DNA of 64,000 bases from Tetragonia tetragonoides (taxonomy: Eukaryota; Streptophyta; Magnoliopsida; Caryophyllales; Aizoaceae): NCBI GenBank assembly GCA_038025085.1, contig CM076144.1, positions 45,114,001-45,178,000 on the forward strand, written 5' to 3'. Under the pieces are notes generated by a model. It saw nothing but the letters and a program-made list of their open reading frames with translations. It made no database searches and was not told the DNA's origin. A program made the translations under genes and the position numbers. Within the stretch, counting starts at the first letter, position 1. Each line of letters starts with the position of its first letter. Below, piece after piece: positions 1 through 13,772 of this stretch.

Positions 1-895
1 TTTGCCAAACATAGCCTTGATGTGAGCAGTGATCCTTGTTTCATTGAAAAGTAACTCCCGTCTTACCAAAAGTTACGGAAAGACCGTCTTATAGATTTTT
101 TTGTGTTTGAAGTAATGAATTTAGCAAAAGTATATTTATGTTGTAAAACTTTTTTCCATTCACAATGGTCAAAGTTTGTTAACTTTGAATTCAAAAAGTC
201 CAACATAATATTATTTATGATTCAGAGGTAGTATGAGTCGACCTCATACATGAGATCTGATACCAAATAACAAAAAAAGTTAATACCATTGTACATAAAA
301 TGTGATACCACCAAATAAAGTAATATGCCATGTATGAGGCTGTCTCCTGTCTCACATGAGAGTTTCTTGTTAACCTCTCAATCCGGCTCAATTAGTTACC
401 CAATTCGTGACCAGAAACTGTTCAAAGTAGGGAAAACTCAACTACGTACAAGAGACATATGAGTAATGACTAATGAGTATATAAAAAAATATGAAAAATT
501 CTTGAACAATTGAACTACGTACAATTACATAGCTCAGAAAATCATTTTCAATATTCCAATGACCGTTTGAATGAGCTAGTAAGGTGCCTTACAAAAGGTG
601 TTAATGAGAGTCTAGGCATCAAAATACATACTAAATTAATACTCCGTGTACTATTACTGTGCTAAAGAAGATCTAAAATAGACCATGCATGGAAAGACAA
701 ATGATGCCTTAAACCATCATGATGACAAAAAGTGTGTTTGTAATGATGCATAAGCTAGGTTGACACAGGATTAATGACTTTCTTTTCTATTTTGATTTAT
801 TTTGATCAAATTTTCTACTTCTTGACGAAGTGACATGTGTAAATCATTGAAAACGGAATTAAAAACCTGTACCAATTAGCTAGTTATATATTTTG
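1..895. other. Intergenic, no gene seen
   Basis: AT-rich sequence with no long open reading frame and no terminal repeats that I could pair. Nothing here supports a gene. Confidence 0.6.
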
Positions 896-1092
896 TTTTT
901 TTTTTTTTTTAACCACAAGTTCAGGACCTAAGTTTTTTAAGTCAAGACTAATCATGTACGCATCAGGTCGGCCTACAAAGGGGTAAATAAAATGTTGCTA
1001 GTAAGTAGTTTCTTTATTCACAAGATTCGAACCCGGTCATGACCTTACTTAAAGGATGAGAATACCAAACCACTCACACCAACCACTTATTA
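896..1092 (-). repeat. tRNA-derived SINE
   Basis: Read on the minus strand, this begins with a tRNA-like head: a box A-like stretch (GGTTGGTGTGAGTGG) followed by a box B (GGGTTCGAATCTTG). It ends in a run of about 15 A. The body is clearly related to the copy at 5648-5830 on the plus strand, including the shared GTGAAT-containing segment after box B and the AGGTCC/AGGTGAAC segment before the tail. tRNA-derived SINEs are transcribed by RNA polymerase III and move with LINE machinery. The target duplication is not clean. Confidence 0.8.
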
Positions 1093-2203
1093 CTTAACTA
1101 GCATTATATTAGTGCATCAGCATACCAATTACTCCGTAAGTTATAAGCGAATAAACCTTTGACCGACCATATGAAATGTAACATTATGGAACATATGATG
1201 GAAGCCCTTTTTGCAGTGCGATTTATTAGAATCCTCCCCATTACATTATTTTTTGTACACGCATTATACTTATAATGCTTGATATGTTATAAATATATAA
1301 TGCGTAAATGCGGAAAAATGTGTATTGGAGATGATCCTCATTGTAAAGTCTGTATTAAACTTGGGCATACGCAATATACTTGGAAAAGCTAGTTCAGTGG
1401 ATAGATAGACAGTGGTTAATGAGTTTGCACGCTTAGCTTTGTTTTTGTATTGAAGATTTGAAGGTGGTGTGTATGTAGTAAGAGTGAGCTTTAAGGGTTC
1501 TATTGTCTTCAATAATATTAGAAGGGCCCTTCCTAGAACGTATTCCCAATCCTATTGAGTTAGGGGTGGAAAAAAGTTCTAGTTTGTAAAAGTAGTTATG
1601 CGCCCCTGGCCTAATTTTTTCCTGTAAACTTGTCCTTTTACTAATAAAGCTTACTTTATTTTACATTCAAATAAACAATTATGGTAAATGTTTAGGTACA
1701 TTGACATCATACCTTAGCTTAGACAATAGTTTAGCCGCGCTAACTAGAAACTAATATTACTATGTCAATGCAATTGAAGTGAATGGATTTGTTTTTACGA
1801 GTATTTGTTTGTTTTTTGGGGTAGAGCACGTCACATTTGCGATTTAATCAACAGATTGAGGATAGATATTAGGGAATAAGAAAATATTGTAGATTCATTT
1901 TCAATAATAATAAAATGATTGCATCACATTACTAACAAGTAAACGTCGTCTAAAATCTAGATGCATTTATTTCGAGTTGAATTAGAAAGGTCAGTTTCAT
2001 TCATCAAAACTGCAATAACTACTGGCAGTTAGCATATTTCATGAGAAAAACAGCAATAAGCTAATTGGATAAACCAAAATTGTGTACTCTACCAAATCAA
2101 AAGAGGTAGATCGAATTCGAAAGATACAAAAGATGACCGAAAACCAAATTATAAACCCAAAAGTCATTCAACAAAAAATGGTTTAATTTAATTTTGTTTT
2201 TAA
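1093..2203. other. Intergenic, no gene seen
   Basis: AT-rich spacer downstream of the FAF gene, which is read leftward and ends at 2204. The 3' untranslated region of that gene must lie in the right part, but no polyadenylation signal can be assigned with confidence. Confidence 0.5.
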
Positions 2204-3148
2204 TTAAGTAGCCACCCAAAAAGTCTCCCAATTGATTAATCTCAGATTATTCCCCCTCCCACTTTCTTTGCACCTGCTCAACCTTTGGTGGAAATCTGTC
2301 CTTCCCATTTTAACCCCAAACTCTAATTTTATCCCATTCATATCCTCACCCACCCCAAAATGAACACCATCACTTACTACTTTTCCCACTTTCCCCACTT
2401 TTCCCTCCAATATGTGTCCCTCCTCTTTTACAACAACATCCTCCTCATTTACCACCTCTTCTTTTTCTCCATCATTTTTCATTACATCCACATTTTCACA
2501 TCTCACTTGATCGTCGGAGGGGCTTTCATCATCCTGGTTGTCGATATCATCAGAGACAGAACAACAGTCTCTGACCATCGACAACCTTAACCTCCCATCA
2601 CTTCGCTCTGCCTGCAAGTAACTCTGCGTAGGCGGAGCCGATACCGCCTTGATCACCAACCGCCCGTCTTCCCTGTACGGTCGAACTTGAATCGAATTTG
2701 AACCGCTCATCGTCGTCAAGGGTGGTGGAAATGACTTACTATTATTATTATTATTTCTCGTCTCCAAAGACGAGGTCGTTTTTACTAGACGTGGCTTTGT
2801 ATTTGTATTTGTAGTGGAGGATGAGAAGCTAAATAAGCTACTCTCCATAATATAAGCACCAGTTTCACTACCTAAGCTCTCCGTACACATTTCCAAGCTC
2901 TTATCACTGAGCATACTTGAAGACCGTTTCGTTAGCGGGTGAACATAAACCGCTTCTTTTTCTCTCTGTCCTCCATTAATAATGCTACTGCTCGTTAGCG
3001 CTTCAATTGCGCCCCAAGCCTTAGTATTAGGAGCTGGTATAGATCGGGTATTTAAATTGGTGAGTTTTAGACTCAATGTCGTCTTCTCACCGATGTGGGA
3101 CTCGTAACTATTAGATTGCAATAACTCTTGATAAACAATCGTTGACAT
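2204..3148 (-). CDS. FANTASTIC FOUR (FAF)-like protein
   Basis: A 314-residue intact, intronless reading frame. The FAF domain lies at about residues 139-193: it opens with SFPPPLTTMSG, continues with a VRPYREDGRLVIKAV segment and closes with ERSDGRLRLSMV. N-terminal to it is the FAF-type CTESLGSETGA motif (residues 88-98). The C-terminus ends in WETFWVAT, which matches the tryptophan-rich tail typical of the family. Other features are an Asn run (131-136) from an ATT microsatellite, an acidic stretch (about 200-243) rich in Asp and Glu, and a VGKVGKV repeat. No signal peptide or membrane segment is seen. In Arabidopsis, FAF proteins limit shoot meristem size through the WUSCHEL/CLAVATA system; a similar role here is inference. 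The start was chosen because it is the first ATG after the TATA box and gives the usual FAF N-terminus. Confidence 0.93.
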   Translation of the reverse strand: MSTIVYQELLQSNSYESHIGEKTTLSLKLTNLNTRSIPAPNTKAWGAIEALTSSSIINGGQREKEAVYVHPLTKRSSSMLSDKSLEMCTESLGSETGAYIMESSLFSFSSSTTNTNTKPRLVKTTSSLETRNNNNNSKSFPPPLTTMSGSNSIQVRPYREDGRLVIKAVSAPPTQSYLQAERSDGRLRLSMVRDCCSVSDDIDNQDDESPSDDQVRCENVDVMKNDGEKEEVVNEEDVVVKEEGHILEGKVGKVGKVVSDGVHFGVGEDMNGIKLEFGVKMGRTDFHQRLSRCKESGRGNNLRLINWETFWVAT

Positions 3149-3298
3149 TTTCGATTTTTTTCTATTTTGGGTATAAAATGGTGTTTTTGTGTGTGGTTTA
3201 GTGAACGAAATTAAAAGGGAGGTTTTGAGGGGGTTTTAGGAATTAGCTAGTATGAGTGAAGATGAAGTAGTAGTGAAGAGAGGGATGGTGAGAGAGTG

Positions 3299-3306
3299 TA
3301 TTTATA
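3299..3306 (-). promoter_or_regulatory. TATA box of the FAF-like gene
   Basis: On the minus strand TATAAATA sits about 150 bp upstream of the ATG. The implied leader of about 120 bp is purine-rich on the plus strand and CT-rich on the transcribed sense strand, a common pattern in plant leaders. Confidence 0.65.
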
Positions 3307-3348
3307 GGCCACTAAAAAGTCATGACCCTCGTAAAGTTTTCAAACGTA

Positions 3349-3367
3349 AGAGAGAGAGAGAGAGAGG
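3349..3367. repeat. (GA)n microsatellite in the FAF promoter
   Basis: A run of about nine AG units about 200 bp upstream of the FAF start. GA tracts in plant promoters can be bound by GAGA-binding (BBR/BPC) factors; binding here is untested. Confidence 0.75.
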
Positions 3368-4145
3368 GGAAGTGTGGGGAGACGGTAGCTTTTTGCACCA
3401 GTTGAATATGTAACGAAATAGTACTATTTTTAGCTTAATAAACTAATGAAATGGTCCTAAAAAAATCATGGGGAAACAAAAAATATACTCTCGTTTATTT
3501 TTATACTAGTTTTAAAGTCCGTGTGTTATACAGATTAAGTGAAATATCTGTATATTAATATTCATTTGGTTAAGTTCGATATGCGCACTAACATACCTAT
3601 TATAAAAAAGAAATCATAAATAATTTCTAATAGATTATAATTACGTTGCATACTATATGGTGATGCTAGTTTCATGCTATCCTTAGTGATTTAGATCGTC
3701 GATCTCTCTTTTATTTTTCACGCCCCTCAAATCATCAAGATTTGCTAGAATAAATAAGAAAACTTGAAAGCAAAGATATGTAGGGAGAATAAAGGGTGAT
3801 AAAATATACAAAAATTGGAGAAGTAATTATGTGAGGTGTTTAATAAAAAAAATATTAGTTATCATAATTCTCCTAAAATACAATTAGAGTTCTAACCAAA
3901 TTGCACGTACGAAAATGGTTACGTTATAATAGTTGTTAGATCGATGTTCAAACACTACATATCCTATAGGAGCTGCCTTAAATTAATGCGATAACCTGTT
4001 AATAAATATAGATATACATGTAGCATTCAACTTTCATTAGTCTCATATTATATTCATGTCAACTTTTGGCCTTGCAGTCTCGCAGATAGCAAGTAGAGAG
4101 GCAAAGTAATAAAAGGTGAAATATGATCATGAGGAGAGACATATA
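3368..4145. other. Intergenic, no gene seen
   Basis: AT-rich spacer upstream of the FAF-like gene. No ORF or paired termini seen. Distal promoter elements could lie here but none is recognisable. Confidence 0.5.
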
Positions 4146-7090
4146 TCACATTCTCCACTTTTTTGTAAACATATTATAAATGCCTCTCATTTTAAAGTAC
4201 TTTTCGATACAAATATGATGGTGTAAATATTATTATTTTTAAAAGAGGTGTAGGATAGTTATATCCGAGTTTGAATATTAGACAAAGATAAAGTAGTTAT
4301 GACGTCAATAAAACTCTAACTATTTAGCACAATTCAATCTCTCTTTTTCATTATCTGAAACTTTATTACTACGAAACTTCTTTATATTATATATTGATTG
4401 ATATGTTAAAAATAGTTTTATTTGGTAATTGAGTTTGGTATACTAATTAATAAGTTATTAAATGTGTGAAAAAAACTTCTTTTTCTTTTCTTATTTCTAT
4501 TTCTATTTATTATTATTTTTTTCAAAGTATGTGTTATGGGTATATGTTACTTTAATTTTATTGTTTAATATTCTCTCTTATGTGGCATACTCTTAAATGT
4601 ATCATTTAGGTGGCTAAAGATATTTGCTCATTTTTTATTTTCAGCCTTAATTTTATTGTTAATATTATTATTTTTACTTATTCATGGGAACCAACATATA
4701 CATGCAATCTTACATGATTCTTATACATATTGTAAATGCATAATGTTCTAAAGTATTTTTTTATGCGAATTTGATGGTATAAATGTTATTATTTCTGAGA
4801 TTTGCAGAAAAAATTATATTTGATTTCAAAGATTTGACAGAGATCTAGTATAATTCTTATAAAACTCTAGAGGTCTATCACAACTCAAGAATCCTAAAGA
4901 GTAGGGATGGTAAGAGTCCTAAACGTTTTACACCAGTTATTTTTTGTCTTTATCTTTGCTTAGATGACGTACTCCTAAAATTCTAACTTAGGTGACATGC
5001 CTTAATGCTCCCGAAAAATGCCTCTTTTTTTTTTTTTTTTTTTTTTTGGTTGAGTACCATTATCAATACTAATGAATAGAATTGTAGTTACGTTAGAATT
5101 TGATTAAGAGCCAATGAAACGAATATTTCCTCATTAGAATTTGATTAAGATCCAATGAAACAGATATTTCCTCAATTGAGAGGAATGTTGTTTCCTTTCT
5201 TTTTGGGGCTACTATATCACTTTTTGTTGTTATCTTTTTCTGATAGGAGTATCGGACGTTGTCCACAATTATACTCACATAAAAATTCTGATTGTTTTTA
5301 CTTCTCATAAGTTTTCTATTATATATTTACTTAGATGGCGCGTTTAATGCTATTTGCTTAGGTGGCGTGGCTCAATGCTAAATGTCTCCTTTATAAATGA
5401 CTAATCATATCATATATATGAATTTTATTTTAAAGTACTTTTAGAGCCAAAACTTATGGTATAAATTTTGAGATTTTTTTGAATTGTATATTTGGTTCAA
5501 AATTCAATAAGATATAGTTTTAGTCCTAATATACCATTGCAATCAAACTTTATTTTTTTTCATTATATTCGCCTAGGTGACGCGCTCTTAAAATTCTCCC
5601 TTACGTGGCATGCCTCATTACTCCCTAAAAATATTTATATATATACCAATAAGTGGTTGGTATGAGTGGTTCAGCACTCTCATCCCTTAAGCATTATCAA
5701 GGGTTCGAATCTTGTGAATGGAAAAACTATTTAGTGCGAGCACTTTACCATTTTGTGGGCCGGCCCGGTGCGAACATGATTAGCTTAGGCCTAAAGGGTT
5801 TAGGTGAACATGTAGTTAAACAGAAAAAACATTATACCATTGGAACAACTAAGATATGCATTATAATTAATAAGTATCACCTAAATAATTATCAATGAGA
5901 TTTATATGCTGAACAATAGACTAACAAATTTGTGAGAATAACTCAAAAGCTTTCATTGTGCATAAATTAACTTTCATGATACAAATACATGGGAGTGTAT
6001 AAAAAGCGAAGAAGTGAGTAAAAGAGCACTGAGGAGCCGGCGAGCGAGGATTATGATCGATCTTACAGACTGGATTGGGTAAGAATTTTAAGGTGTGGCT
6101 TCTTCAGGGGCGACTTGCTACAAAATCAATAAAATCACAAAACTGATAGAACATGAAGAAAATATAAATCTAATATTAAAGAAGTTTAAATAAATATATG
6201 ATCTACAACAAATAAATTAAATTTAGGACCATGAATTAGCTAGTAAAATAGAAATTTCTAAAGAATGCTTACTTGACCATGTAATTTTCAATATTGCATA
6301 AGATAGATACAATTTTATTAGTAAGTTTACAACTATGCTTGACCATGTAGGCAAACATAAGTAGGGATTTAATTCAAAGGAGAAGGAGAGAGAAAAAGTA
6401 AACAAAGGGAAAAGAACAACTAAAGAATATATGACTACACTAAAGAAACGAAGAGGAGATATGAGTAATTGGCAGCAATGGTGCTGATTGTACGTAATCT
6501 TTTTGTGGTAGGTTTTAGACTGGCAATCTCGTGGAGATTTTATAATCAAGTTATGGCATGAATTTGGTTTATGTAGAACACTATGGATTGGATATGTATC
6601 ATGATCAAAACACAATACTCCTTTAAGTTCCTTAACCCGTTTGTATAGGGTATTTAGATCAGATCATAAAACTCCACTCCTATTAAAATACATCAACTAA
6701 AAATCCGCCAAAAAAAATAAAATAATAATAAACAATATTTTTGCTTATGTGGCGTGCGTGCGAATAAATTTGCTACGCTTATATGTACTAAACATATTGT
6801 AATGCATCTCATTCTAAAGTATTTTTCGATCCGAATTTAATGGTGTAATTTTTGTTATTTTGAGAGATGTACATAAAACGTTATAAATAATTTTGAATAT
6901 TTGATGAACATCTATTATAACAATCATAAAATTCTAGTGGTTTATTAATATCTAAATTTACATCGTTTAGGATGCTGAGAGTCCTAAATATTTCACAACC
7001 AGTTAATTTTTGTCTTTATCTTCGCTTAGGTGGCGCGCTATTAAAATTCTCTCCTACGTGGCACGCTCTATTGCGCCCGAAATATGCCTC

Positions 7091-7092
<2 letters not shown>
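4146..7092. repeat. Four diverged copies of an unknown direct repeat
   Basis: The same order of segments recurs in direct orientation at about 4150-4640, 4690-5030, 5335-5640 and 6735-7090. Each has a CTCATTTTAAAGTA-like start, a GATGGTATAAATGTTATTATTT-like segment, an AAAACTCTA segment, and a tail with GCTTAGGTGGCGCGC and TACGTGGCACGC. The tails of copies two and four also share AGTCCTAAA followed by a TTTACACCAGTT-like segment. Copy two ends in a poly-T tract and copy four in the (AT)n tract. No coding content. The family is not recognised. The SINE at 5648 sits just after copy three. Confidence 0.65.
5648..5830 (+). repeat. tRNA-derived SINE
   Basis: A tRNA-like head with box A (TGGTATGAGTGG) and box B (GGGTTCGAATCTTG) is followed by a body containing GGGCCGGCCCGGTGCG and an A-rich end. 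It is the same family as the minus-strand copy at 896-1092. An 81-codon open frame across it is incidental. Confidence 0.8.

Positions 7093-7181
<89 letters not shown>
7093..7181. repeat. (AT)n microsatellite
   Basis: About 44 perfect AT units at the end of the fourth unknown repeat copy. Open frames coding (YI)n across it are artefacts. Confidence 0.95.
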
Positions 7182-7182
<1 letters not shown>

Positions 7183-7837
7183 TTAGAAAATTCTCAAAGA
7201 ATCAACCACAATTCCCCCCTTCTCATTGTAGGGTGTGAATGTGTGATAGATGGTGAAAGATTTAAAATATTAGTCAATAATTCTTTTTCTATTTTTTTTT
7301 TTTTTTTTGGTTTACAAACAAAACTTTCATGCATGGATGACCCTAATTAAAGCCATTTATAGCTATTACGAAAATTCTTGCGTAGAATTATTTAGTGATA
7401 TGACAAGTGAAAGTATTTCATAATGTTCGTTCTCAGAAATAATCATAAATTGATTAACTTTAATAAGTAGTGACCATTAAGAAAATAATAGCTAAACATT
7501 TATAATATAATATTTTCAATATTATTCCTAAACTATTTAAACTTATTGGCCGTCGTTATTGGTACAATCACTGTACCAGAGAGCGGTAATATAATCCATA
7601 GAATTAATGGTGGATTCAGAAAGATAATAATGTGATAATAAAATTATAGAAGATATATAATTTTAGGAATATCAATTTTTTTTGTTTCTTTTTTACCAAT
7701 TTTGTCTAGATTTCGGAAAATCTGGTGGCCCTGTATCTCGGTGTCCCACTCTGCATACATGTATATTTTGAAGCATCATCATCCAATGTGTAAGCCATGT
7801 ACTTTGCTTAGATGTTTTAAACAAAACGTTGTATGAG
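7182..7837. other. Intergenic, no gene seen
   Basis: AT-rich spacer left of the hAT element, with no coding content recognised. Confidence 0.5.
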
Positions 7838-8104
7838 GCGGCCGCCAGGGCCGTCCCTGTAACTTTGGAGGCCCTGTGCTAAATTTAAGATGAGGCCCTC
7901 ACTTAAAAAAAAAATTAGTAAATGAAATTTTTATAACTTAAATGAAAATTACGTACAAAGAGCAAGTACCGACTACTTTAAAAAAAATAAACAAAGAAGA
8001 AGAAAAGCAATTATCACAAACTTTTACTAAATTTAATCCATATCGACCATTACATATACCTATTAAACTCTTTAGTCCTTAGCAACTATAAAACTGTCAA
8101 ACTT

Positions 8105-10735
8105 TCACTTGAAGCGTGATATCCTTGTACCATTTCTTGAAACAAAATCTTCAAATAGATCTTGATACTCAATTTTCTCCAAAAAATCATTCTCAATTGC
8201 AATCAAAGCTAATCCATTGAGTCTTTTTTGTGTCATTGTAGAACGCAAGTAGGATTTCAACAACTTCAATAATTTAGAAAAGCTCCTTTCTGCAGATGCA
8301 ACAGTCACAGGAATAGTCAACAAAATTCTATATGCAATAATTGCATTAGGAAAACAATTTAAATATATTAGAAACTTCAAAATATCAATTGGCCCCATGT
8401 TTTCCTTAGGCAAAAACTCTTGGAGTAACTTCAACTCCACATAGAGTTCATTGCCGACAATATCAGATTGCTCATGATTGTTAAGTGCTATTTCGAGATG
8501 AGTACAACAGGACTTTAGACTTGTATCATCTAATGACTGCAACTTACTAGATGAAAATAAGAAACCAAAAATATTTTCATATGCTTGATATTGTTCAAAC
8601 CTTCTACTAAGTGAAACAATCGCTTGGTCAACAACGCATACAAAATAATTAATCCTAAATATTTCCTTTGCAGATTTTGGAAGTGAGGATAGATCATCTG
8701 ATTTGTCATCAAAATGTCTTTTCCTTTTTATTTCTCGCCTTTTAGGAAAAACCTTATCAACATCCAATTCAGTGGCAATTTCCTCGGCAGTTTGCACAGC
8801 GTTTTCAAAATCCGTTAACCTATACCCCTCAAAAAAAGAAATCAAGCCCCTTACTTTTTCAATGGCAACATCAATAAGCATATCTTTTGATTGTAAAAGC
8901 TTGCTGACTAAATTCACCGCATACAATATATCAAACCAAATGACTATTGCCACTGGAAACTCAAAATCACCAAGCTCATTTTTCGCTAACGATGTAGCTT
9001 CACTTCTTATTTTTGAATCATTATCAGTTTCACCTACTTAAAGTAAAGCTTCTCGTATTTCCAAAATTTGAAATCTAATAGCTTTCACACTATCAATACG
9101 ACTCTCCCAACGGGTAGTCGATAATGGTTTAAGAGTCCATCCTCTAACATTATCTTTCAAGATATCCCATCTTTTATTAGAATTAGCAAATATTGTGTAG
9201 ATGCGTTGTATGACTCCAAAAAAGTCTTTAGCTTTACCACAAGAGTCAGCCATGTCACATAACAGTAAATTAAGACTATGACAACCACAAGGAGTATAAA
9301 ATGCTCTAGGATTTAAATCTAAAAGTTTTTTTTGTACTCCTTGATGTTTTCCTTTCATATTTGAACCATTGTCATAGCCTTGTCCTCTCACATTATCAAT
9401 ATCAAGATCAAGCAACTTTAATTCATTTTGCAAAACATCAAAAAGTCCTTGCCCAGTTGTATCATTCACATCCAAAAATCCCAAAAAGGATTCCTCAATA
9501 CTAATAGAATTTGAAGAGACATTCATATATCTTCAAATTAAAGACATTTGTTCTTGGTGGCTTACATCGGGACTACAATCATATTACAGAGAAATACTTT
9601 ACATGCTTTACTTTTTTTATGATTTCAGATTTAATTGCAGAAGCAAGCAAATGTATTAACTCATTCTGAACTCTAGGACAAAGATAATGTACTGAATATT
9701 ATCATTTGTAATACGCCGAACATGCTCTTGAATAACAGGGTCAAATTCAGTCAACATTTCAATCAACCCCAAGAAATTTCCATTACTACTTTGAAAAAAT
9801 TTTGCATAAGTACCTTGGAATGCTAGATTATGTTTTGCAAGAAATTTCACAATAGAAACGATTCTTAATAACACTTTTTTCCAATGATCCTTTTCTCTCT
9901 GGAGTCGTGTTTGAGCCACTTTATCAATAGTTTGATTCTTTAGTAATCTCATACGCAAATCATACCAAGTAGCTATATTCTTAACATGTTCCAAGCTTAT
10001 TTCATGCTCTCTAAGTCTACTACTAAGATATCCCCAATCCTCATAACCTTCATTTGCTAATTGACCTTTACCATACCCTTTACTAAAATTTTTACAACTA
10101 AAACAAAATACTTTATCCAGCTCTTTCGAATACACAAGCAAATCTCTATCGCACTTCTCTCCATTTGGTAAAACTCTAGTATAAAATTGTGCATTAAATC
10201 GTCTAGAAAATTTATCTTTAAGCCCTTTTTGAATGAAATAATCTCTTTTAGGACCTTTAACCGCTAAAACATCAATCACTTTCGAATCAAGAGCATCCCA
10301 AATTCTTGGATCAAATATATCAAACATAAACAAGGGCTCATCAACATTAGCATCAACACATTCATCATCCTCAAAATCATCAATATTAGCATTAATATCA
10401 TCATTTAAATCAACATCATCGCCACTGTCGACATCAACATTATCACCACTGTCAACATGAGCATTATCAACATGTGCATTTTCAACATAAACACCATCAA
10501 CATTAACACCATCAACATGAGCACTATCAATGTGAGCATCATCAACATTAACACCATCAACATTAGCACCACCAACATTACCATCAATATTAGCAACATC
10601 ATCAAAATTTTGATTTTCATTTTGAGAAGTAACATTTGATTCTTTTATGATAAACCTATCAAGAGCTCCTCTTTGAGATTGAGTTAACTCTTCAATTCTT
10701 TTTTTTCTTTTTACGCTTTTCATATCCGGATTCAT
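8105..10735 (-). pseudogene. hAT transposase (TTF-type zinc finger, ZMYM-like), broken
   Basis: Read leftward from the ATG at 10735. Part one (10735-9656, 359 residues) starts with a basic segment KRKKR, then an Asp/Val repeat, then a TTF-type zinc-finger region with YSKELDKVFCFSCKNFS. Part two (from about 9690 to 9038) contains the DUF4371-like core with GQGYDNGSNMKGKHQGVQ and CGCHSLNLLLCD. Part three (8953-8105) ends with the hAT dimerisation domain (TVASAERSFSKLLKLLKSYLR). At least two frameshifts (near 9690 and near 9595) and two in-frame stops (a TGA near 9535 and a TAA near 9036) break it, although the three main pieces share one frame. Plant proteins of this kind are often annotated as zinc finger MYM-type protein 1-like. 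Confidence 0.9.
10405..10600 (-). repeat. In-frame minisatellite in the transposase N-terminus
   Basis: Tandem, slightly varied units encode NVDGVNVD, AHVDG and DVDSGDD-type repeats (roughly residues 46-110 of the first transposase part). The unit is about 15-21 bp and stays in frame. It adds a long acidic, low-complexity segment before the zinc finger. Confidence 0.8.
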
Positions 10736-12007
10736 GTTTTCTAGTTTTAGGCAACATAATTGATAAACAAATATTAAGGAAAAACAAAAACAGTTAATAC
10801 AAATATTAAAGTGCTAATATAAAAGAAAGAAACAACCTGGATTCCAATTCCATCAATTCTTCAGAATTCCTTCGACCTCAATAAATATAATTTTGATTCT
10901 TGAAAGTGAATATAACCTACACGGTAGACAGATTGAGACTTCACACAATCAAATTCAAATCACAATAATAATAAAAATTTAAAATAAAAAAAAAAACTCA
11001 AATGAACATTCAGAATTATTGCTTACAAATTATATCAACATCATATAATTAACAATCATCAATCAAATTAAAAGAAACCATACATTTAATCATTCAGATT
11101 TGGATGTAACCAAAAAAAAAAAATCATTCAGATTCGGAATTTGCTAAGCTAAAAACAAAGAAAAGAAAAACCGAAAATTGCTAACCTAACAAAAAAAAAA
11201 AAAAAAAAAAAAAAACTCCCTAACCTAAAAAGCAGAAAAGTAAAATCGAAATTGTAGCAGAACTCGAAAAAAAAAACCAATTAGAAAAAATACTACAGTA
11301 CCAGAAATCGAAAAAAAAGAAAAAAAAAGGGGAGAAACACTTTTACCTTCTAAATTTCAGATGGGTTGCGAAATTGGTTTGGCGGTGGCTCTATAGCGGT
11401 GCCGGCGACCGGAAAAGTAGAGTAGTAACAAAGAAAACTTGTTGAGAGTTGAGATTGATGGTAAAATTCTTGAAAACTTGAGAAATTTCTTCTCTTTATC
11501 ACACAATAAATGGTTGAGGGAGAAAAAGAAATCCATTATAATCATCAATGATTTAACCATTTTTTAGGCCTTGGGCATGTAGATCGGCGGCGAGATTATA
11601 GCAAGCCAATAAATGAGATTAAGAGGAGAGAGAAAATGAGAAGAAACGTTTAGAGCAGTATGCCAGTCAATGAGATTGATAGGGGAGAGAGAGAGAGAGA
11701 TGGAAAAGGAAACGGTTGTGTATTTGAAACTAAAGCCTATTAATTAGTTTCATTAGTTTCTTTTCCTTTCCAGTTACCCAATTGCACGCTTAATGTGTTT
11801 AAATTTTTTTCTTTTTTTTATTTTTTTTTTGAAAAAAATGGGCCCCCTAAAATTTGGAGGCCCTGTGCGGTCGCCCTTGCTGCATGTGGGCAAGGACGGG
11901 CCTGGCGGCCGCTTCAAAATGAGGCCCATATTTTATAAATAAAATTCTAGAATACTCTCTAGAAAAATAGAAATTCAATCTAATGCTGCAGAGTCATCGT
12001 ATTATTA

Positions 12008-13772
<1,765 letters not shown>

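Larger units (their letters stand above)
7846..11904 (-). mobile_element. hAT transposon, full length, target duplication intact
   Basis: A 4059-bp element bounded by short inverted termini: left CAGGGCCGTCCCTG, right (reverse complement) CAGGCCCGTCCTTG. It is flanked by a perfect 8-bp duplication GCGGCCGC at 7838-7845 and 11905-11912. An 8-bp duplication and a CAGGG start are the hAT hallmarks. A subterminal block TTTGGAGGCCCTGTGC occurs near both ends in the same orientation (about 7865 and 11858), in contrast to the inverted termini. The minus strand carries a broken transposase (8105-10735); the region upstream of it (10736-11840) is A-rich with a poly-A run and a (GA)n tract and no further gene. 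The copy cannot make an intact transposase, but its ends look usable in trans. Confidence 0.93.

Noticed and set aside
2360..2590. Plus-strand frame inside the FAF gene
   Set aside because: It is the opposite-strand shadow of the acidic region of the FAF-like protein.
6223..6615. 130-codon minus-strand open frame
   Set aside because: No recognisable domain, hydrophobic and compositionally random, with no promoter. It lies within repeat-rich DNA, so I treat it as chance.
6972..7350. Two plus-strand frames with (YI)n
   Set aside because: Both are readings of the (AT)n microsatellite.
10457..10639. Separate small gene over the transposase repeat
   Set aside because: Frames on both strands are by-products of the in-frame minisatellite.
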